A DNA stretch of 64,000 nt from Prevotella sp. MA2016 (GCF_000619825.1 NZ_JHUW01000012.1:62001-126000); one strand, 5' to 3'; counted from the stretch's first letter, positions 17,970 through 27,426 are shown. Made by a program: numbers and translations. Notes: a model not told the origin generated them from the letters alone.

Positions 17970-18000
17970 ACTTCAAATACTCTTTTATTGTTTCTGGCTG

Positions 18001-18008
18001 CAAAGGTA
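18001..18008 (-). promoter_or_regulatory. Promoter minus-7 box TACCTTTG for the P-type ATPase
   Basis: Minus-strand TACCTTTG, 31 nt upstream of the ATPase start; divergent from the pepT promoter 57 nt away. Confidence 0.65.
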
Positions 18009-18064
18009 CGAAGCATTTTCTGCAACTTGGTTGCAAATAATTTTGAGATAAGAAAAAAAAGGTG

Positions 18065-18072
18065 TATCTTTG
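18065..18072 (+). promoter_or_regulatory. Promoter minus-7 box TATCTTTG for pepT (leaderless)
   Basis: TATCTTTG ends only 9 nt before the ATG at 18082, so the transcript should start within a few bases of the start codon. This rules out the in-frame ATG at 18070, which lies inside the box. Confidence 0.7.
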
Positions 18073-18081
18073 CAACCAATT

Positions 18082-19305
18082 ATGGATATTACAGAAAGAT
18101 TTATAAACTATACACAGTTCGACACACAGTCGGCTGAAGATAGCGACACCGTACCGAGTACGGCGAAACAATTGGTGTTTGCCGAGTACTTAAAGAAAGA
18201 ACTGGAACACGAGGGACTGAGTGATGTGGAGATGGACGAGAAGGGTTACATCTATGCCACACTAAAGGCCAATACAAAAGACGAGATTCCCACCATCGGA
18301 TTTATTTCACACTACGATACCAGCCCCGACTGCTCGGGTGCTGACATCAAGCCACATATCGTAAACAACTACGACGGCAGCGACATCCTGCTCTCCGAAG
18401 GTATCATGATGAGTCCGAAGAAATTCCCCGAGCTGCTGCAGCATGTGGGCGAAGACCTGATTGTGACGGATGGTACCACACTGCTCGGTGCCGACGACAA
18501 GGCGGGCATTGCCGAGATAGTAGAGGCGATGTGCTACCTGCGCGACCACAAGGAGATAAAGCATGGCGACATACGCGTGGCTTTCAACCCCGACGAGGAG
18601 ATTGGCATGGGTGCCCACCACTTCGACGTAGAGAAATTCGGCTGCGAATGGGGCTACACCATGGATGGCGGCGACGTAGGCGAACTGGAGTTTGAGAACT
18701 TTAATGCCGCCAGCGCCAAGATATATATAAAAGGTGTAAGCGTGCATCCCGGCTATGCCAAGGATAAGATGCTGAATGCCAACCTGCTGGCGATGGAGAT
18801 AGCAGCCATGCTGCCTGCCGACGAGCGCCCCGAGACCACCGAGGGCTATCAGGGATTCTATCACCTGCTGGGTGTGCAGGGCTCGGTTGAGAAAGCACAG
18901 ATGCACTATATCATACGCGACCACGACCGCGAGCGTTTCGAAGAGCGCAAACGCACCATCGCCAACGTGGTGGCTGCGATGAACGAGAAATACGGCGAGG
19001 GTACGGTGACGCTGGAGACGCGCGACCAGTACTATAATATGAAGGAGAAGATTGACCCGCAGATGCACGTGATAGACTTAGTGCTGCACGCCATGCAGGA
19101 CTGCGGTGTGGCTCCGAAAGTGAAGCCTATCCGTGGCGGTACGGATGGTGCGCAACTGAGTTTTAAAGGTCTGCCCTGCCCCAACATCTTTGCTGGCGGC
19201 GTGAATTTCCACGGACCTTACGAATTCGTCAGCATCCAGTCGATGGAAAAAGCCAAGCAGGTGATCATCAAAATCTGCGAGCTCACCGCCGACTTTAATC
19301 TTTAA
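18082..19305 (+). CDS. pepT: Peptidase T (tripeptide aminopeptidase)
   Basis: A 407-residue cytosolic M20B dizinc aminopeptidase removing the N-terminal residue of tripeptides. Signatures: [17 protein letters not shown] at the N-terminus, metal His in [15 protein letters not shown], the bridging Asp in [13 protein letters not shown], catalytic Glu-Glu in [44 protein letters not shown] in the dimerisation domain, and the last metal ligand in the [13 protein letters not shown] segment. The start is fixed by the promoter box. Convergent with the KefB-like gene; only 10 nt separate the stops. Confidence 0.96.
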   Translation: MDITERFINYTQFDTQSAEDSDTVPSTAKQLVFAEYLKKELEHEGLSDVEMDEKGYIYATLKANTKDEIPTIGFISHYDTSPDCSGADIKPHIVNNYDGSDILLSEGIMMSPKKFPELLQHVGEDLIVTDGTTLLGADDKAGIAEIVEAMCYLRDHKEIKHGDIRVAFNPDEEIGMGAHHFDVEKFGCEWGYTMDGGDVGELEFENFNAASAKIYIKGVSVHPGYAKDKMLNANLLAMEIAAMLPADERPETTEGYQGFYHLLGVQGSVEKAQMHYIIRDHDRERFEERKRTIANVVAAMNEKYGEGTVTLETRDQYYNMKEKIDPQMHVIDLVLHAMQDCGVAPKVKPIRGGTDGAQLSFKGLPCPNIFAGGVNFHGPYEFVSIQSMEKAKQVIIKICELTADFNL

Positions 19306-19315
19306 TCTTTAATGT

Positions 19316-21580
19316 TTAATCCTTAATATTAAACAGGGCTTCGAGCGATTCTCGCTCGCCAACCACCCAGATAATATCACCTTCGCGGAACTTACGATTT
19401 GGACTATAGGGGGAGAGGCTTTCCTTTCCCTCTTCCAGTCCTACCACCATACAACTAAAGCGGTCGCGGATACGACTCTCTATCAGCGTCTGTCCCACAA
19501 ACGGACTATCGGCACCGATAATGAGCTGGCGCAGCTTCATCTCGCGCATCTCCACATCCACATCGGCACCCAAAACCTCGTTCTCTATAGCCTCGCGAAA
19601 AGCCGTAAACTGCTGGTCGCTACCTATCACCTGCAGCACATCGCCAGGGAACAGGATGTTATAGCCATCGGGGATGTTGATGCGGCGGCCTCCACGCAGA
19701 ATACTGCTGACATGCACACCATACTTAGAGCCCAGTTTGAGCTGTGCCAACGACTGTCCCATCCAAGTGGAGTTGAACGGTACCGTGAAATCGGCAATAT
19801 GGATATCGCGATCCAGCAGCTTTCCCTCGTAGAGCGGACGTTTCTTGCCATGCACCTGAGCTTCGATATCACGCGAACGCAGATTCTGGATAAATAGGCG
19901 CTCGAGCGTGATGCTGCGATGCTTAGTGCGGCGCGAAAGGATGATGAGCACGATGACAACAAAGCCGATGGTAATCATAAGGGCATTGGTGAAACGGCTC
20001 AGGAAATTGCAGATGTAGAAAATAAAGCTGACGGCTATCAGGAAACGCACCAGGATAGTGAACAGCAGCGGCAAACGGTTACGATTGCTCTCTGCCCACA
20101 AGGCTTTCCACTCCTCGCTATGATTCTTCTTCATCACCATCGCACGCAGGAAAGGTGCGATGATAGCTACCGTGAGCACGCCCGTGATGGCATTGGCATA
20201 CCAATGCAGCTCCCACCCCGGCAGCATCTTGCGGGTGACAGGCAGCACAAAGGCAAACATCAGCGCGATAGAAGCCGCCGAGAGGATGGAATAAACAATG
20301 GTATTCATAGCCATCTGAGTGAGCAGACGCTTCCACTTGCTCTCCTCCTGACTATGCGTGTTGCCCATAGCCAACTGATTAAGCGATTTAATCAGTTTGT
20401 TAGGCAGATGTTTCTCCAGGTTGTTATAGGCAGGCGTAGCCAGACGAATCATGTAAGGGGTGAGGAAGGTAGTAATCACAGACACAGCCACCACCACAGG
20501 ATAAAGGAAATCGCCAATCACACCCAGCGACAATCCTAACGAGGCGATGATGAACGAGAACTCACCAATCTGCGCCATTGAGAATCCGCAACGCATGGCC
20601 GACTTAAGCGACTGACCACCCAGCATAAACGAGATGGTGCCAAACACACTCTGTCCAACAATAATCGTGAGCACCAGGCAAAGGATAGGCACAGCATAAT
20701 CAACCAGAATCTTTGGATCTACCAGCATACCTACCGACACGAAGAACACGGCACCAAAGAGGTTCTTCACAGGCTCAACCAGTTTTTCTATACGCTCGGC
20801 CTCGATGGTCTCGGCCAGGATACTACCCATGATAAAAGCACCGAAAGCTGAGCTGAAACCAACCTTTGACGACAGAACCGCCATGGCACAACACAAGCCC
20901 AAGGCAACGATCAGCAGCACCTCGTTGTTGATGAGTCGGCGCACGCGGCGCAGATACAGCGGGATGGCAAAAATGCCCACTACCAACCATAGAATCAGGA
21001 AGAAAACGATACGGAGCACCGACTGCAACAGCTGTCCGCCTCCCATCTCGGAGCCGCTAGCCAAGGCACTCAGCATCACCATCATCACAATAGCCAGGAT
21101 ATCCTCGAGTATCAGCACACTCATCACCATGCCCGCAAACTGCTGCTGGCGTAGTCCGAGGTCGTCGAAAGCTTTATAGATAATCGTGGTACTCGACATG
21201 GCTAGCATACCACCCAGGAAGATGCAGTCCATCTTTCCCCAACTGAACAGATGACCCACCACGATACCCAGCATCATCATACAGAAGATGATGGTGATGG
21301 CTGATATGACGGGCGAAGCACCCATCTTAATAATCTTCTTGAAAGAGAAATCCAATCCCAACGAGAACAGCAGGAACATCACACCGATATCGGCCCACAG
21401 GTGTACATTGGCCATATCAACGGCTGATGGGGTGTACGTCATGTTCGGACTAACCAAGAAACCAGCCACGATATAACCCAAAACGAGCGGTTGTTTCAGG
21501 CGTTTGAAAATGAGCGTAACCACACCTGCCACCATCAATATGAGTGCCAGGTCAGCAATCATTGGGGGAAGTTCTGCCAT
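19316..21580 (-). CDS. Monovalent cation:proton antiporter (CPA2, KefB-like) with C-terminal TrkA-C domains
   Basis: A 754-residue inner-membrane protein. About 12-13 membrane helices in the first 400 residues follow the CPA2 pattern (YIVAGFLVSPNM, LFSLGLDFSFKK, LILEDILAIVMM, SSAFGAFIMGSILAET). A second hydrophobic cluster (about 425-555) has four more helices, an extension over plain KefB. The cytoplasmic C-terminus has two TrkA-C/RCK-C-like modules (about 575-680 and 680-754), without the NAD-binding TrkA-N domain. Probably exports K+ or Na+ in exchange for H+. It follows lptD by 13 nt, so both likely share a transcript. Confidence 0.87.
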   Translation of the reverse strand: MAELPPMIADLALILMVAGVVTLIFKRLKQPLVLGYIVAGFLVSPNMTYTPSAVDMANVHLWADIGVMFLLFSLGLDFSFKKIIKMGASPVISAITIIFCMMMLGIVVGHLFSWGKMDCIFLGGMLAMSSTTIIYKAFDDLGLRQQQFAGMVMSVLILEDILAIVMMVMLSALASGSEMGGGQLLQSVLRIVFFLILWLVVGIFAIPLYLRRVRRLINNEVLLIVALGLCCAMAVLSSKVGFSSAFGAFIMGSILAETIEAERIEKLVEPVKNLFGAVFFVSVGMLVDPKILVDYAVPILCLVLTIIVGQSVFGTISFMLGGQSLKSAMRCGFSMAQIGEFSFIIASLGLSLGVIGDFLYPVVVAVSVITTFLTPYMIRLATPAYNNLEKHLPNKLIKSLNQLAMGNTHSQEESKWKRLLTQMAMNTIVYSILSAASIALMFAFVLPVTRKMLPGWELHWYANAITGVLTVAIIAPFLRAMVMKKNHSEEWKALWAESNRNRLPLLFTILVRFLIAVSFIFYICNFLSRFTNALMITIGFVVIVLIILSRRTKHRSITLERLFIQNLRSRDIEAQVHGKKRPLYEGKLLDRDIHIADFTVPFNSTWMGQSLAQLKLGSKYGVHVSSILRGGRRINIPDGYNILFPGDVLQVIGSDQQFTAFREAIENEVLGADVDVEMREMKLRQLIIGADSPFVGQTLIESRIRDRFSCMVVGLEEGKESLSPYSPNRKFREGDIIWVVGERESLEALFNIKD

Positions 21581-21593
21581 AGCATACTAAGTT

Positions 21594-24446
21594 TTAGTAC
21601 CACTGCACGGCGTTTGAATAGCTTGAGCGCTTGTCGTACTTAAGCGCATCGGTAAGTGTCGACGCGTTACAGCGGAATGAGAAGTTATAACTGGTATAAG
21701 GGGCCAGCACAACCGAGCACGACATATTGAAGCAATGCAGATCACGGTTGAGTGAGGCCGTAGTCATTGAAATTTTCTTGTTATCGAAATCGTAACCCGA
21801 CGAGAACGAGATGTTCCAGCCGTCGCTGATACGAACATTTCCACTGACATTCAGATTCTGCGTGAACTTATAAGGATAGCGCATCTTGTTGTAGTTGAAC
21901 TTCGACAGTGTCTGGTCCTCACGCATGGTGACACCGTAACCGATGCTCAAGCTCCAAGGCATCTGGAAAGCCATGTAGCCATCCTCGTCGGTCTCGGCCT
22001 TAGAACCACTACCCTTGCGCTTGGCGCCATGCTTGGCTTTCTCCATATCCTTATCCACATTCGACTCTAAAGTGGTGTCCCACTCCTCATCATCGTCGTC
22101 GTCATTGCGCTTATCTTTCTTTTTATCAACCTTCTCGCCGCGCAAACGCTTGAAGAAATTAGCAATCTTCTCGTTGCTGAGGGTATAAGAGAGGTTCTGA
22201 GAGATACCCTGGAATCTACCAATCTTACCCTGTCCCCAGTAGGTGGTGTGTTCTGACACGCGTGGCACAGCACCCACACTATCTGCCTCATAAACATACG
22301 AGGCAAACACTGCATTCAGGTTGAGGGTATAGCTCTTAGAGAGCTTCAGGCGCAGGCTGGTAGAGAGATCGCTCCAAGGACGGATATCGGCAGCCATGTT
22401 GTACGACATCGACATGCGCAACTCATCAATCAGCGAAATCTTCTTGAAGCCAGTAGAGTCGTCATCACTCTTCACCTTCATCTCAAGGTTCTGCGAGAGA
22501 TCCATTGAGATGCTACCCGTCTTACCCTTGCCAGGCACACCATAGGTACCATTCTGGTAAGGCGAATACTCAACCATCGTCACCGTGCCGTCGGCATTGG
22601 TTTTCTGATAGTAGTCATAATAGCCATAGCGCGATGCACTGAAGTCAGGCGCATAGCTGAAGCTTACGCTCGGTGTTACTACGTGGCGTATGGCATTGAT
22701 CTTATCACCGAAAATCTTTCGGCTAGGCACCCACATACCATAGAGTTTGGTAGAGGCACCGATACTGAAGTTCCAGTTATAGACGTTGTAGAATCCGGTC
22801 AACGTATCCACCACCTCTTTCTGGCCGGCGGGATCCCACGACTTATGTACCTTATTGAAATAGGTACGGTCGGTGAAGTTGAACGATGGATTCAGGTTCA
22901 GATAGCCAAACAGCGTAAAATTACCACTGATAGGAATCTGATGCTGCATGCCGTTCTTCCAGTCCTTGCTGAGCGATGAGTGCATGAGCTTATCCTCCTT
23001 CGTGCTAATCTCATTCTTCATCTGACCGGTGTACTGCATAGATATCTTCTCATACCAGCGCTCGTTGCCAGCTCTCTTCTTGCGCTTAAAGGGATAGAAG
23101 CGCGCAATAGAGATATTCAGATCGGGCAGTGTGAGCGAGATGGTAGAATCGCGCATGTTCTGATTCAGGTTGGTGGTTGAACTCAGTGTCATACCGATGC
23201 TCGAGAAAGTAGTGCTCCACGAAACAGATGAGGTTCGTGTTGACTGGGTGAGCGTCTGTGGATTATACATCGAGCTCAAGTTATTGCGCTCATAGCTACT
23301 CGTGGCAAAGTTCACGTTGGCCGAGAGCTGCGAGTAAGGATTGGCCTTTGAATCCTGACGATGGCTCCAAACAACCTTGAAACTGGTTTGCTTAGAGTAG
23401 TCGGGCATATTCTTCTCGCCATTGATAGTGTTCTGATAGCTGGCTAGGAACGAGCCGCTGTAGCGATAACGCTTACGGTAGTTCGAGGCGGCAGAAAGGC
23501 CCCAAGAGCCTTTGGTGTAAATCTCACCAATCAGCTTCAGGTCCATCTTGTCGTTGATAGCGAAATAGTATCCACCATCACGCAGATAGAATCCACGCTC
23601 GGTTTCATCACCATAGGTAGGCATGATCAAACCGCTGGAATAGCTCTTGGTGAAGGGGAAGAATCCGTAAGGAATAGCGAATGGCAGCGGCACATCGGCT
23701 ACTACCAAGTAGGTTGGACCGAACACCACATCCTTGCCAGGGCGAACCTTGGCGCGCGACATGGCCAGATAGAAATCAGGGTGCGGATCATCGCAGGTGG
23801 TGTAACGACCGTGCTGCAGATACATCTCACCATTAGCACCACGCTTCGACAGTTCACTGGTAAGATAACCATCTTCCTGCTGCGTATATACATTACTGAT
23901 AAGACCCTTCTTCGACTTAAAGTTAAACGATATGGTATCGTTCTCATATTTATCGTTGCCCATCTCGAAGACAGGTGTGCCTTGAAGTTCATTGGTAGCT
24001 GAATCCAAAGAACCAGTGGCATGAACCAAACTGCTGTCGAGACTCATAAAAATCTTGTCGCTCTCCAGGTTCATGTTCTGATATTTCACCTTCGAATCAC
24101 CATACAGGTGAGCCAACCCCGAAGCAGCTTCGTAGGTCAGAGAGTCCTCGGCAGAATACTCCACTGGCGAATCAATACCATTCTTTCTACGCTTGTTAAT
24201 ACTATCCTGAGCCAACGAATCATCAATGGCTTTGTTATGACGGAATATAGCAAGCTGAACGGAATCCATTGAGAGGGTATCGATAGCCGCCACCACCTTA
24301 ACACTATCCTTCTGGATAGTATCAGCAAGCACGCTATCGACAGCTTCAGAATTCCGCAGAACTCTGGAAGCCATCTTCATTGGAACCTCCGCCATCACCA
24401 ACAGGATGACGAAAGTTAACGCAACCAATACTGATTTTCTTTTCAC
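21594..24446 (-). CDS. lptD: LPS-assembly outer-membrane protein LptD, Bacteroidetes type
   Basis: A 950-residue outer-membrane protein that inserts lipopolysaccharide into the outer leaflet. A GTG start followed by MKRKSVLVALTFVILLVM-like signal sequence, then a Bacteroidetes-specific Asp/Ser-rich segment (SVLADTIQKDSVKV), an OstA/LptA-like beta-jellyroll (ALHLYGDSKVKYQNMNLESD region), and a long C-terminal barrel of alternating aromatic strands (SYSSGLIMPTYGDETERGFY, RYSGSFLASYQNT). A lysine/aspartate-rich loop (KKDKRNDDDDDEE) interrupts the barrel near residue 780. A TAATTTTG box ends 5 nt before the GTG, indicating a leaderless transcript. Confidence 0.88.
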   Translation of the reverse strand: MKRKSVLVALTFVILLVMAEVPMKMASRVLRNSEAVDSVLADTIQKDSVKVVAAIDTLSMDSVQLAIFRHNKAIDDSLAQDSINKRRKNGIDSPVEYSAEDSLTYEAASGLAHLYGDSKVKYQNMNLESDKIFMSLDSSLVHATGSLDSATNELQGTPVFEMGNDKYENDTISFNFKSKKGLISNVYTQQEDGYLTSELSKRGANGEMYLQHGRYTTCDDPHPDFYLAMSRAKVRPGKDVVFGPTYLVVADVPLPFAIPYGFFPFTKSYSSGLIMPTYGDETERGFYLRDGGYYFAINDKMDLKLIGEIYTKGSWGLSAASNYRKRYRYSGSFLASYQNTINGEKNMPDYSKQTSFKVVWSHRQDSKANPYSQLSANVNFATSSYERNNLSSMYNPQTLTQSTRTSSVSWSTTFSSIGMTLSSTTNLNQNMRDSTISLTLPDLNISIARFYPFKRKKRAGNERWYEKISMQYTGQMKNEISTKEDKLMHSSLSKDWKNGMQHQIPISGNFTLFGYLNLNPSFNFTDRTYFNKVHKSWDPAGQKEVVDTLTGFYNVYNWNFSIGASTKLYGMWVPSRKIFGDKINAIRHVVTPSVSFSYAPDFSASRYGYYDYYQKTNADGTVTMVEYSPYQNGTYGVPGKGKTGSISMDLSQNLEMKVKSDDDSTGFKKISLIDELRMSMSYNMAADIRPWSDLSTSLRLKLSKSYTLNLNAVFASYVYEADSVGAVPRVSEHTTYWGQGKIGRFQGISQNLSYTLSNEKIANFFKRLRGEKVDKKKDKRNDDDDDEEWDTTLESNVDKDMEKAKHGAKRKGSGSKAETDEDGYMAFQMPWSLSIGYGVTMREDQTLSKFNYNKMRYPYKFTQNLNVSGNVRISDGWNISFSSGYDFDNKKISMTTASLNRDLHCFNMSCSVVLAPYTSYNFSFRCNASTLTDALKYDKRSSYSNAVQWY

Positions 24447-24451
24447 GGCTG

Positions 24452-24459
24452 CAAAATTA
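24452..24459 (-). promoter_or_regulatory. Promoter minus-7 box TAATTTTG for lptD (leaderless, GTG start)
   Basis: Minus-strand TAATTTTG followed by CAGCC and then the GTG at 24446. The signal peptide begins at this GTG, so the start is not further downstream; transcription should begin at or next to the start codon. Confidence 0.6.
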
Positions 24460-24516
24460 CAAATAATTCTGCTATTTCTGCCATAGATTAACAGAGATTA
24501 TCACAATTTTTTGTCT

Positions 24517-25056
24517 TTATTCAAACATATCAACCCATTTCAAGAACTTCTGCACCCCTGCAGGGCCGAACTTCTCCAGACTTTGGGCGGTTTCTACAAC
24601 CGTACGCTCACGGTCGATATGCGACTTTGAATAGAATTTATCGGCATAACACACCACCTGCTCCTCGAGCGTTTCGGGCTCATAACTGCGGTCAAGCGGC
24701 AGAGGAAGCTGACGGGTTTCTATCTGCTGACGACTCAGACCAGTGCCAGTGTGGCGCTCGCACACCAGAGCATGGCGCAAGAAACCGGCTTCGCGCAGCA
24801 GCTGACCACCGATGTATCCATGACAGATGTAAGGCTCGGTGCCTACACACTGAATAGACGGGGCATCACAACGAAAAATACCGATATCGTGCAGCATGGC
24901 TGCCTCTTCAAGAAACTGCTTATCCAGCGGCAACTCGGGATGTTTTTTGGCGATAAGCAGACACCTATCAGCCACCTGACGACTATGAACCAGCAGGATA
25001 CGCTTCAGTTCATCATCCTCAGGATAATACTTATCAATTATTGATTGGTAATCCAT
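24517..25056 (-). CDS. HD-domain (HDIG-like) phosphohydrolase
   Basis: About 179 residues from MDYQSIIDKYYP. The HD metal-binding pattern is visible: His in LLVHSRQVADRC, the HD pair in EAAMLHDIGIFRCDAP, and further His residues in ICHGYIGGQLLREAGF and RHALVCERHTGTG. Bacteroidetes homologues are annotated as HDIG-domain phosphohydrolases; substrate unknown, but nucleotide or nucleotide-phosphate hydrolysis is usual for the fold. An upstream in-frame ATG at 25074 would add six residues. A palindromic repeat lies directly upstream. Confidence 0.82.
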   Translation of the reverse strand: MDYQSIIDKYYPEDDELKRILLVHSRQVADRCLLIAKKHPELPLDKQFLEEAAMLHDIGIFRCDAPSIQCVGTEPYICHGYIGGQLLREAGFLRHALVCERHTGTGLSRQQIETRQLPLPLDRSYEPETLEEQVVCYADKFYSKSHIDRERTVVETAQSLEKFGPAGVQKFLKWVDMFE

Positions 25057-25069
25057 AAAAAATAAATGA

Positions 25070-25133
25070 GGCACGAATTACGCGAAATACACGAATTTTT
25101 AAAATTTTCGTGTTAATTCGTGAAATTCGTGCC
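25070..25133. repeat. Type 1 palindromic repeat, cargo-free copy
   Basis: 64 bp with outer ends GGCACGAATTACGCGAA and (inverted) GGCACGAATTTCACGAA meeting at a central TTTTTAAAATTTT. The arms match the terminal repeats of the GxxExxY element. It lies between the carboxylase stop codon and the HD gene start. Confidence 0.8.
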
Positions 25134-25152
25134 CTATTAAAATATTACACGT

Positions 25153-26934
25153 TTAAGCTTCGCGCTCGATCCAGGCGATAGTGTCGCCCTGACGAATGTT
25201 CTGACCAGGCTTAACGCTGATATCTACCAGCTTACCACCCATAGCGGCAGGGATAGATACAATCTCGCCCCACTTGGTCTGCAGATAGCAGAAGGTGTCG
25301 CCCTCCTTGTATGTCTGACCGATGAATGGCTCAACGCATGGTGCCAGTACACCTTCGCCACCGAAGCCCCACAGCAGCTGACCTGCGAGAGGACTCTTAA
25401 CAGCGTCGGCCTTAGCGTGCTTGATAGCGTCGATTTCTTCCTGAGAAATCTTCTGACCGCCACCCAACTTGGCATCCTTAGCCTTCTGGATATCAGCCAG
25501 CAGCTGCTTCTTAGCCTGACCGCTCTTGAATGGACGGTACTGCTCGGGGTGCATAGCCAGCTCGAACAGCTCCTCGTTGTCCTGACCGTAGTCCCAACCG
25601 TTCTCGTCCATCTCCTTCTTGAAGTCGTCGAGGGTGTTCTTCAGCAGGGTGTGAGGATCAGCGTCGGTAAACTTCAGACCCTTCTTCTCAGCCAGCTCTA
25701 CCAGCTCAGGAGCGATGGTTCCAGGAACCTTACCACTCTTACCGAGAATCATTCCCCAGATAGCGTCGTCCATCATCACATAGCGACCCTTGCCCTGCTC
25801 CATAGTGAGAAGGTTCATGAGCGCGATGTTCTTAGTGTACTGAGAGAATGGTGTTACCAATGGGGGATAACCAACGCGTGGCCATACGTACTCAACCTCG
25901 TTGAAGAGCTTCACCAGCATATCATCCATGGTGAGTGTGCTCTCGCCCTTCTTCTCACGCTCCTTGTTGATCATCTTCTGGATAGGACCAAGATCGGCCA
26001 TCATAGATCCCATCATACCGCCAGGCAGACCGCATCCAAGCAGCAGTGAAGACATGTGCTTGTTAGCAGGGTTGATAAAGCAACCCAACCAGTCGTCGAT
26101 GAACTCCTGTGTGAGTGAACGAGCCTGCATATAGGCATTCATATCCAGATCGGCCACCTCGAAGCCCTCGTTCTTCAGCATAGAGCGAACCGAGATGATG
26201 TCTGGATGAACCTTACCCCACGACAGTGGCTCGATAGCAGTATCGATGACGTCGGCACCGTTGTTGCAGACCTCAAGGATAGAAGCCATTGACAGTCCAG
26301 GACCTGAGTGACCATGGTACTGGATGATGATATCAGGATGCTTGGTCTTGATGGCCTTGGTGAGCTGACCCAGCATAGCTGGCTGACCAATTCCGGCCAT
26401 ATCCTTCAAGCAGATTTCCTCGGCACCGGCAGCAATCACCTCGTCGGCAATAGCAGCGTAATACTCTACGGTGTGAACAGGTGATGTGGTGATACACAGA
26501 GTAGCCTGTGGTGTCATTCCACCCTCTTTAGCCCACTTGATACTTGGGATGATATTACGGGTATCGTTGAGACCGCAGAAGATACGGGTGATGTCAACAC
26601 CCTGAGCGTGCTTCACCTTATACATCAGCGCACGAACATCGTCGGGCACAGGATACATACGGAGCGCGTTGAGACCACGGTCCAACATGTGAGTCTTAAT
26701 ACCTACCTCATTGAAAGGCTTACAGAAAGCGCGAACAGCCTCGTTAGGATTCTCACCTGCCATCAGGTTCACCTGCTCAAAGGCACCGCCATTAGTTTCT
26801 ACTCGAGCAAAACAGCCCATATCGATAATGGCGGGAGCAATGCGCTCCAGCTGATCTTTGCGGGGCTGAAACTTACCAGAGCTCTGCCACATGTCTCGGT
26901 AAACGAGACTGAATTGAATCTTCTTTTTTGCCAT
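25153..26934 (-). CDS. Biotin-dependent carboxyltransferase subunit (pyruvate carboxylase subunit B / oxaloacetate decarboxylase alpha type)
   Basis: 593 residues from MAKKKIQFSLVYRDMWQSS. The N-terminal HMGL-like TIM barrel (about 5-270) has RDMWQSSG, the DMGCFARVETNGGAFE strand, DRGLNALRMYPVPDDV and the metal His-x-His in QYHGHSGPG. The conserved carboxylase domain (about 290-450) follows, and residues about 520-593 form a biotinyl-like hammerhead. The usual AMKM site is replaced by QTKW (TFCYLQTKWGEI), so biotinylation is uncertain although the lysine is kept. The open frame extends upstream to 26988, but the promoter box lies within that extension. Confidence 0.85.
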   Translation of the reverse strand: MAKKKIQFSLVYRDMWQSSGKFQPRKDQLERIAPAIIDMGCFARVETNGGAFEQVNLMAGENPNEAVRAFCKPFNEVGIKTHMLDRGLNALRMYPVPDDVRALMYKVKHAQGVDITRIFCGLNDTRNIIPSIKWAKEGGMTPQATLCITTSPVHTVEYYAAIADEVIAAGAEEICLKDMAGIGQPAMLGQLTKAIKTKHPDIIIQYHGHSGPGLSMASILEVCNNGADVIDTAIEPLSWGKVHPDIISVRSMLKNEGFEVADLDMNAYMQARSLTQEFIDDWLGCFINPANKHMSSLLLGCGLPGGMMGSMMADLGPIQKMINKEREKKGESTLTMDDMLVKLFNEVEYVWPRVGYPPLVTPFSQYTKNIALMNLLTMEQGKGRYVMMDDAIWGMILGKSGKVPGTIAPELVELAEKKGLKFTDADPHTLLKNTLDDFKKEMDENGWDYGQDNEELFELAMHPEQYRPFKSGQAKKQLLADIQKAKDAKLGGGQKISQEEIDAIKHAKADAVKSPLAGQLLWGFGGEGVLAPCVEPFIGQTYKEGDTFCYLQTKWGEIVSIPAAMGGKLVDISVKPGQNIRQGDTIAWIEREA

Positions 26935-26965
26935 ATTTTTTAAGCTAATTTTCAAAATTTGAATG

Positions 26966-26973
26966 CAAATATA
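26966..26973 (-). promoter_or_regulatory. Promoter minus-7 box TATATTTG for the carboxylase subunit
   Basis: Minus-strand TATATTTG, 31 nt upstream of the start at 26934. Confidence 0.5.
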
Positions 26974-27067
26974 CCACTTTTTCTGCACATAGCGGCAAAT
27001 ATCCTACAAATTTTATAATTTTTAGTAGTGGCATAGGCTTTTCTTTATTAAGTATGCAGAAGATTTT

Positions 27068-27400
27068 CATTTCTTTCGTCACCGAAAGAAACGAAACAAA
27101 GAAAGGTGCGGAATGTTTTCGAACGTAGTGAGGAAACATGGAGCACGATGTGCGGTAATCGGTGTACAAGCGAGGACAAAGAAATTAGAGAAAAAGAAAG
27201 TAATCCCAAAAACATTCCGCACGAGGAGGTATTTATAGGATGTACTATTATCGGAATCATTTTCGATTCTTGTATCGCGTAAGCGAGACAAGCTAATCGA
27301 CATGAGGAGCTGTCTGAGCGAAGCGAGTTCTCCGAATGATTCCGATAATCGGACATCCGGCCTCCGAGCCAGGACGTTTTGGGGATTACTTTCTTTTTCG
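27068..27400. repeat. Mosaic of nested inverted repeats
   Basis: Three inverted pairs lie in about 300 nt without a convincing gene: 14 bp GTGCGGAATGTTTT at 27106-27119 with its complement at 27209-27222; a 23-nt pair at 27191-27213 and 27376-27398 (22 of 23 matching, core GGGATTACTTTCTTTTT); and a perfect 15-bp pair ATTATCGGAATCATT at 27247-27261 and 27335-27349. A short palindrome (TTTCTTTCG/CGAAAGAAA) precedes them. The short frames here read as low-complexity, repeat-derived peptides. Confidence 0.7.
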
Positions 27401-27426
27401 ACCCACGCGAGGACTAACTAATCAAA

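Noticed and set aside
19290..19332. TTTAATC heptamer repeats between pepT and the KefB-like gene
   Set aside because: Short low-complexity slippage tract at a convergent gene end; too short to call an element.
26935..26988. Upstream extension of the carboxylase start
   Set aside because: The minus-7 box at 26966-26973 lies inside it, and the family N-terminus begins at MAKKKIQFSLVYRD.
27048..27356. Overlapping minus-strand frames of 74-102 codons downstream of the carboxylase region
   Set aside because: They run through the nested inverted repeats in more than one frame and look repeat-derived; I describe the DNA as a repeat instead.
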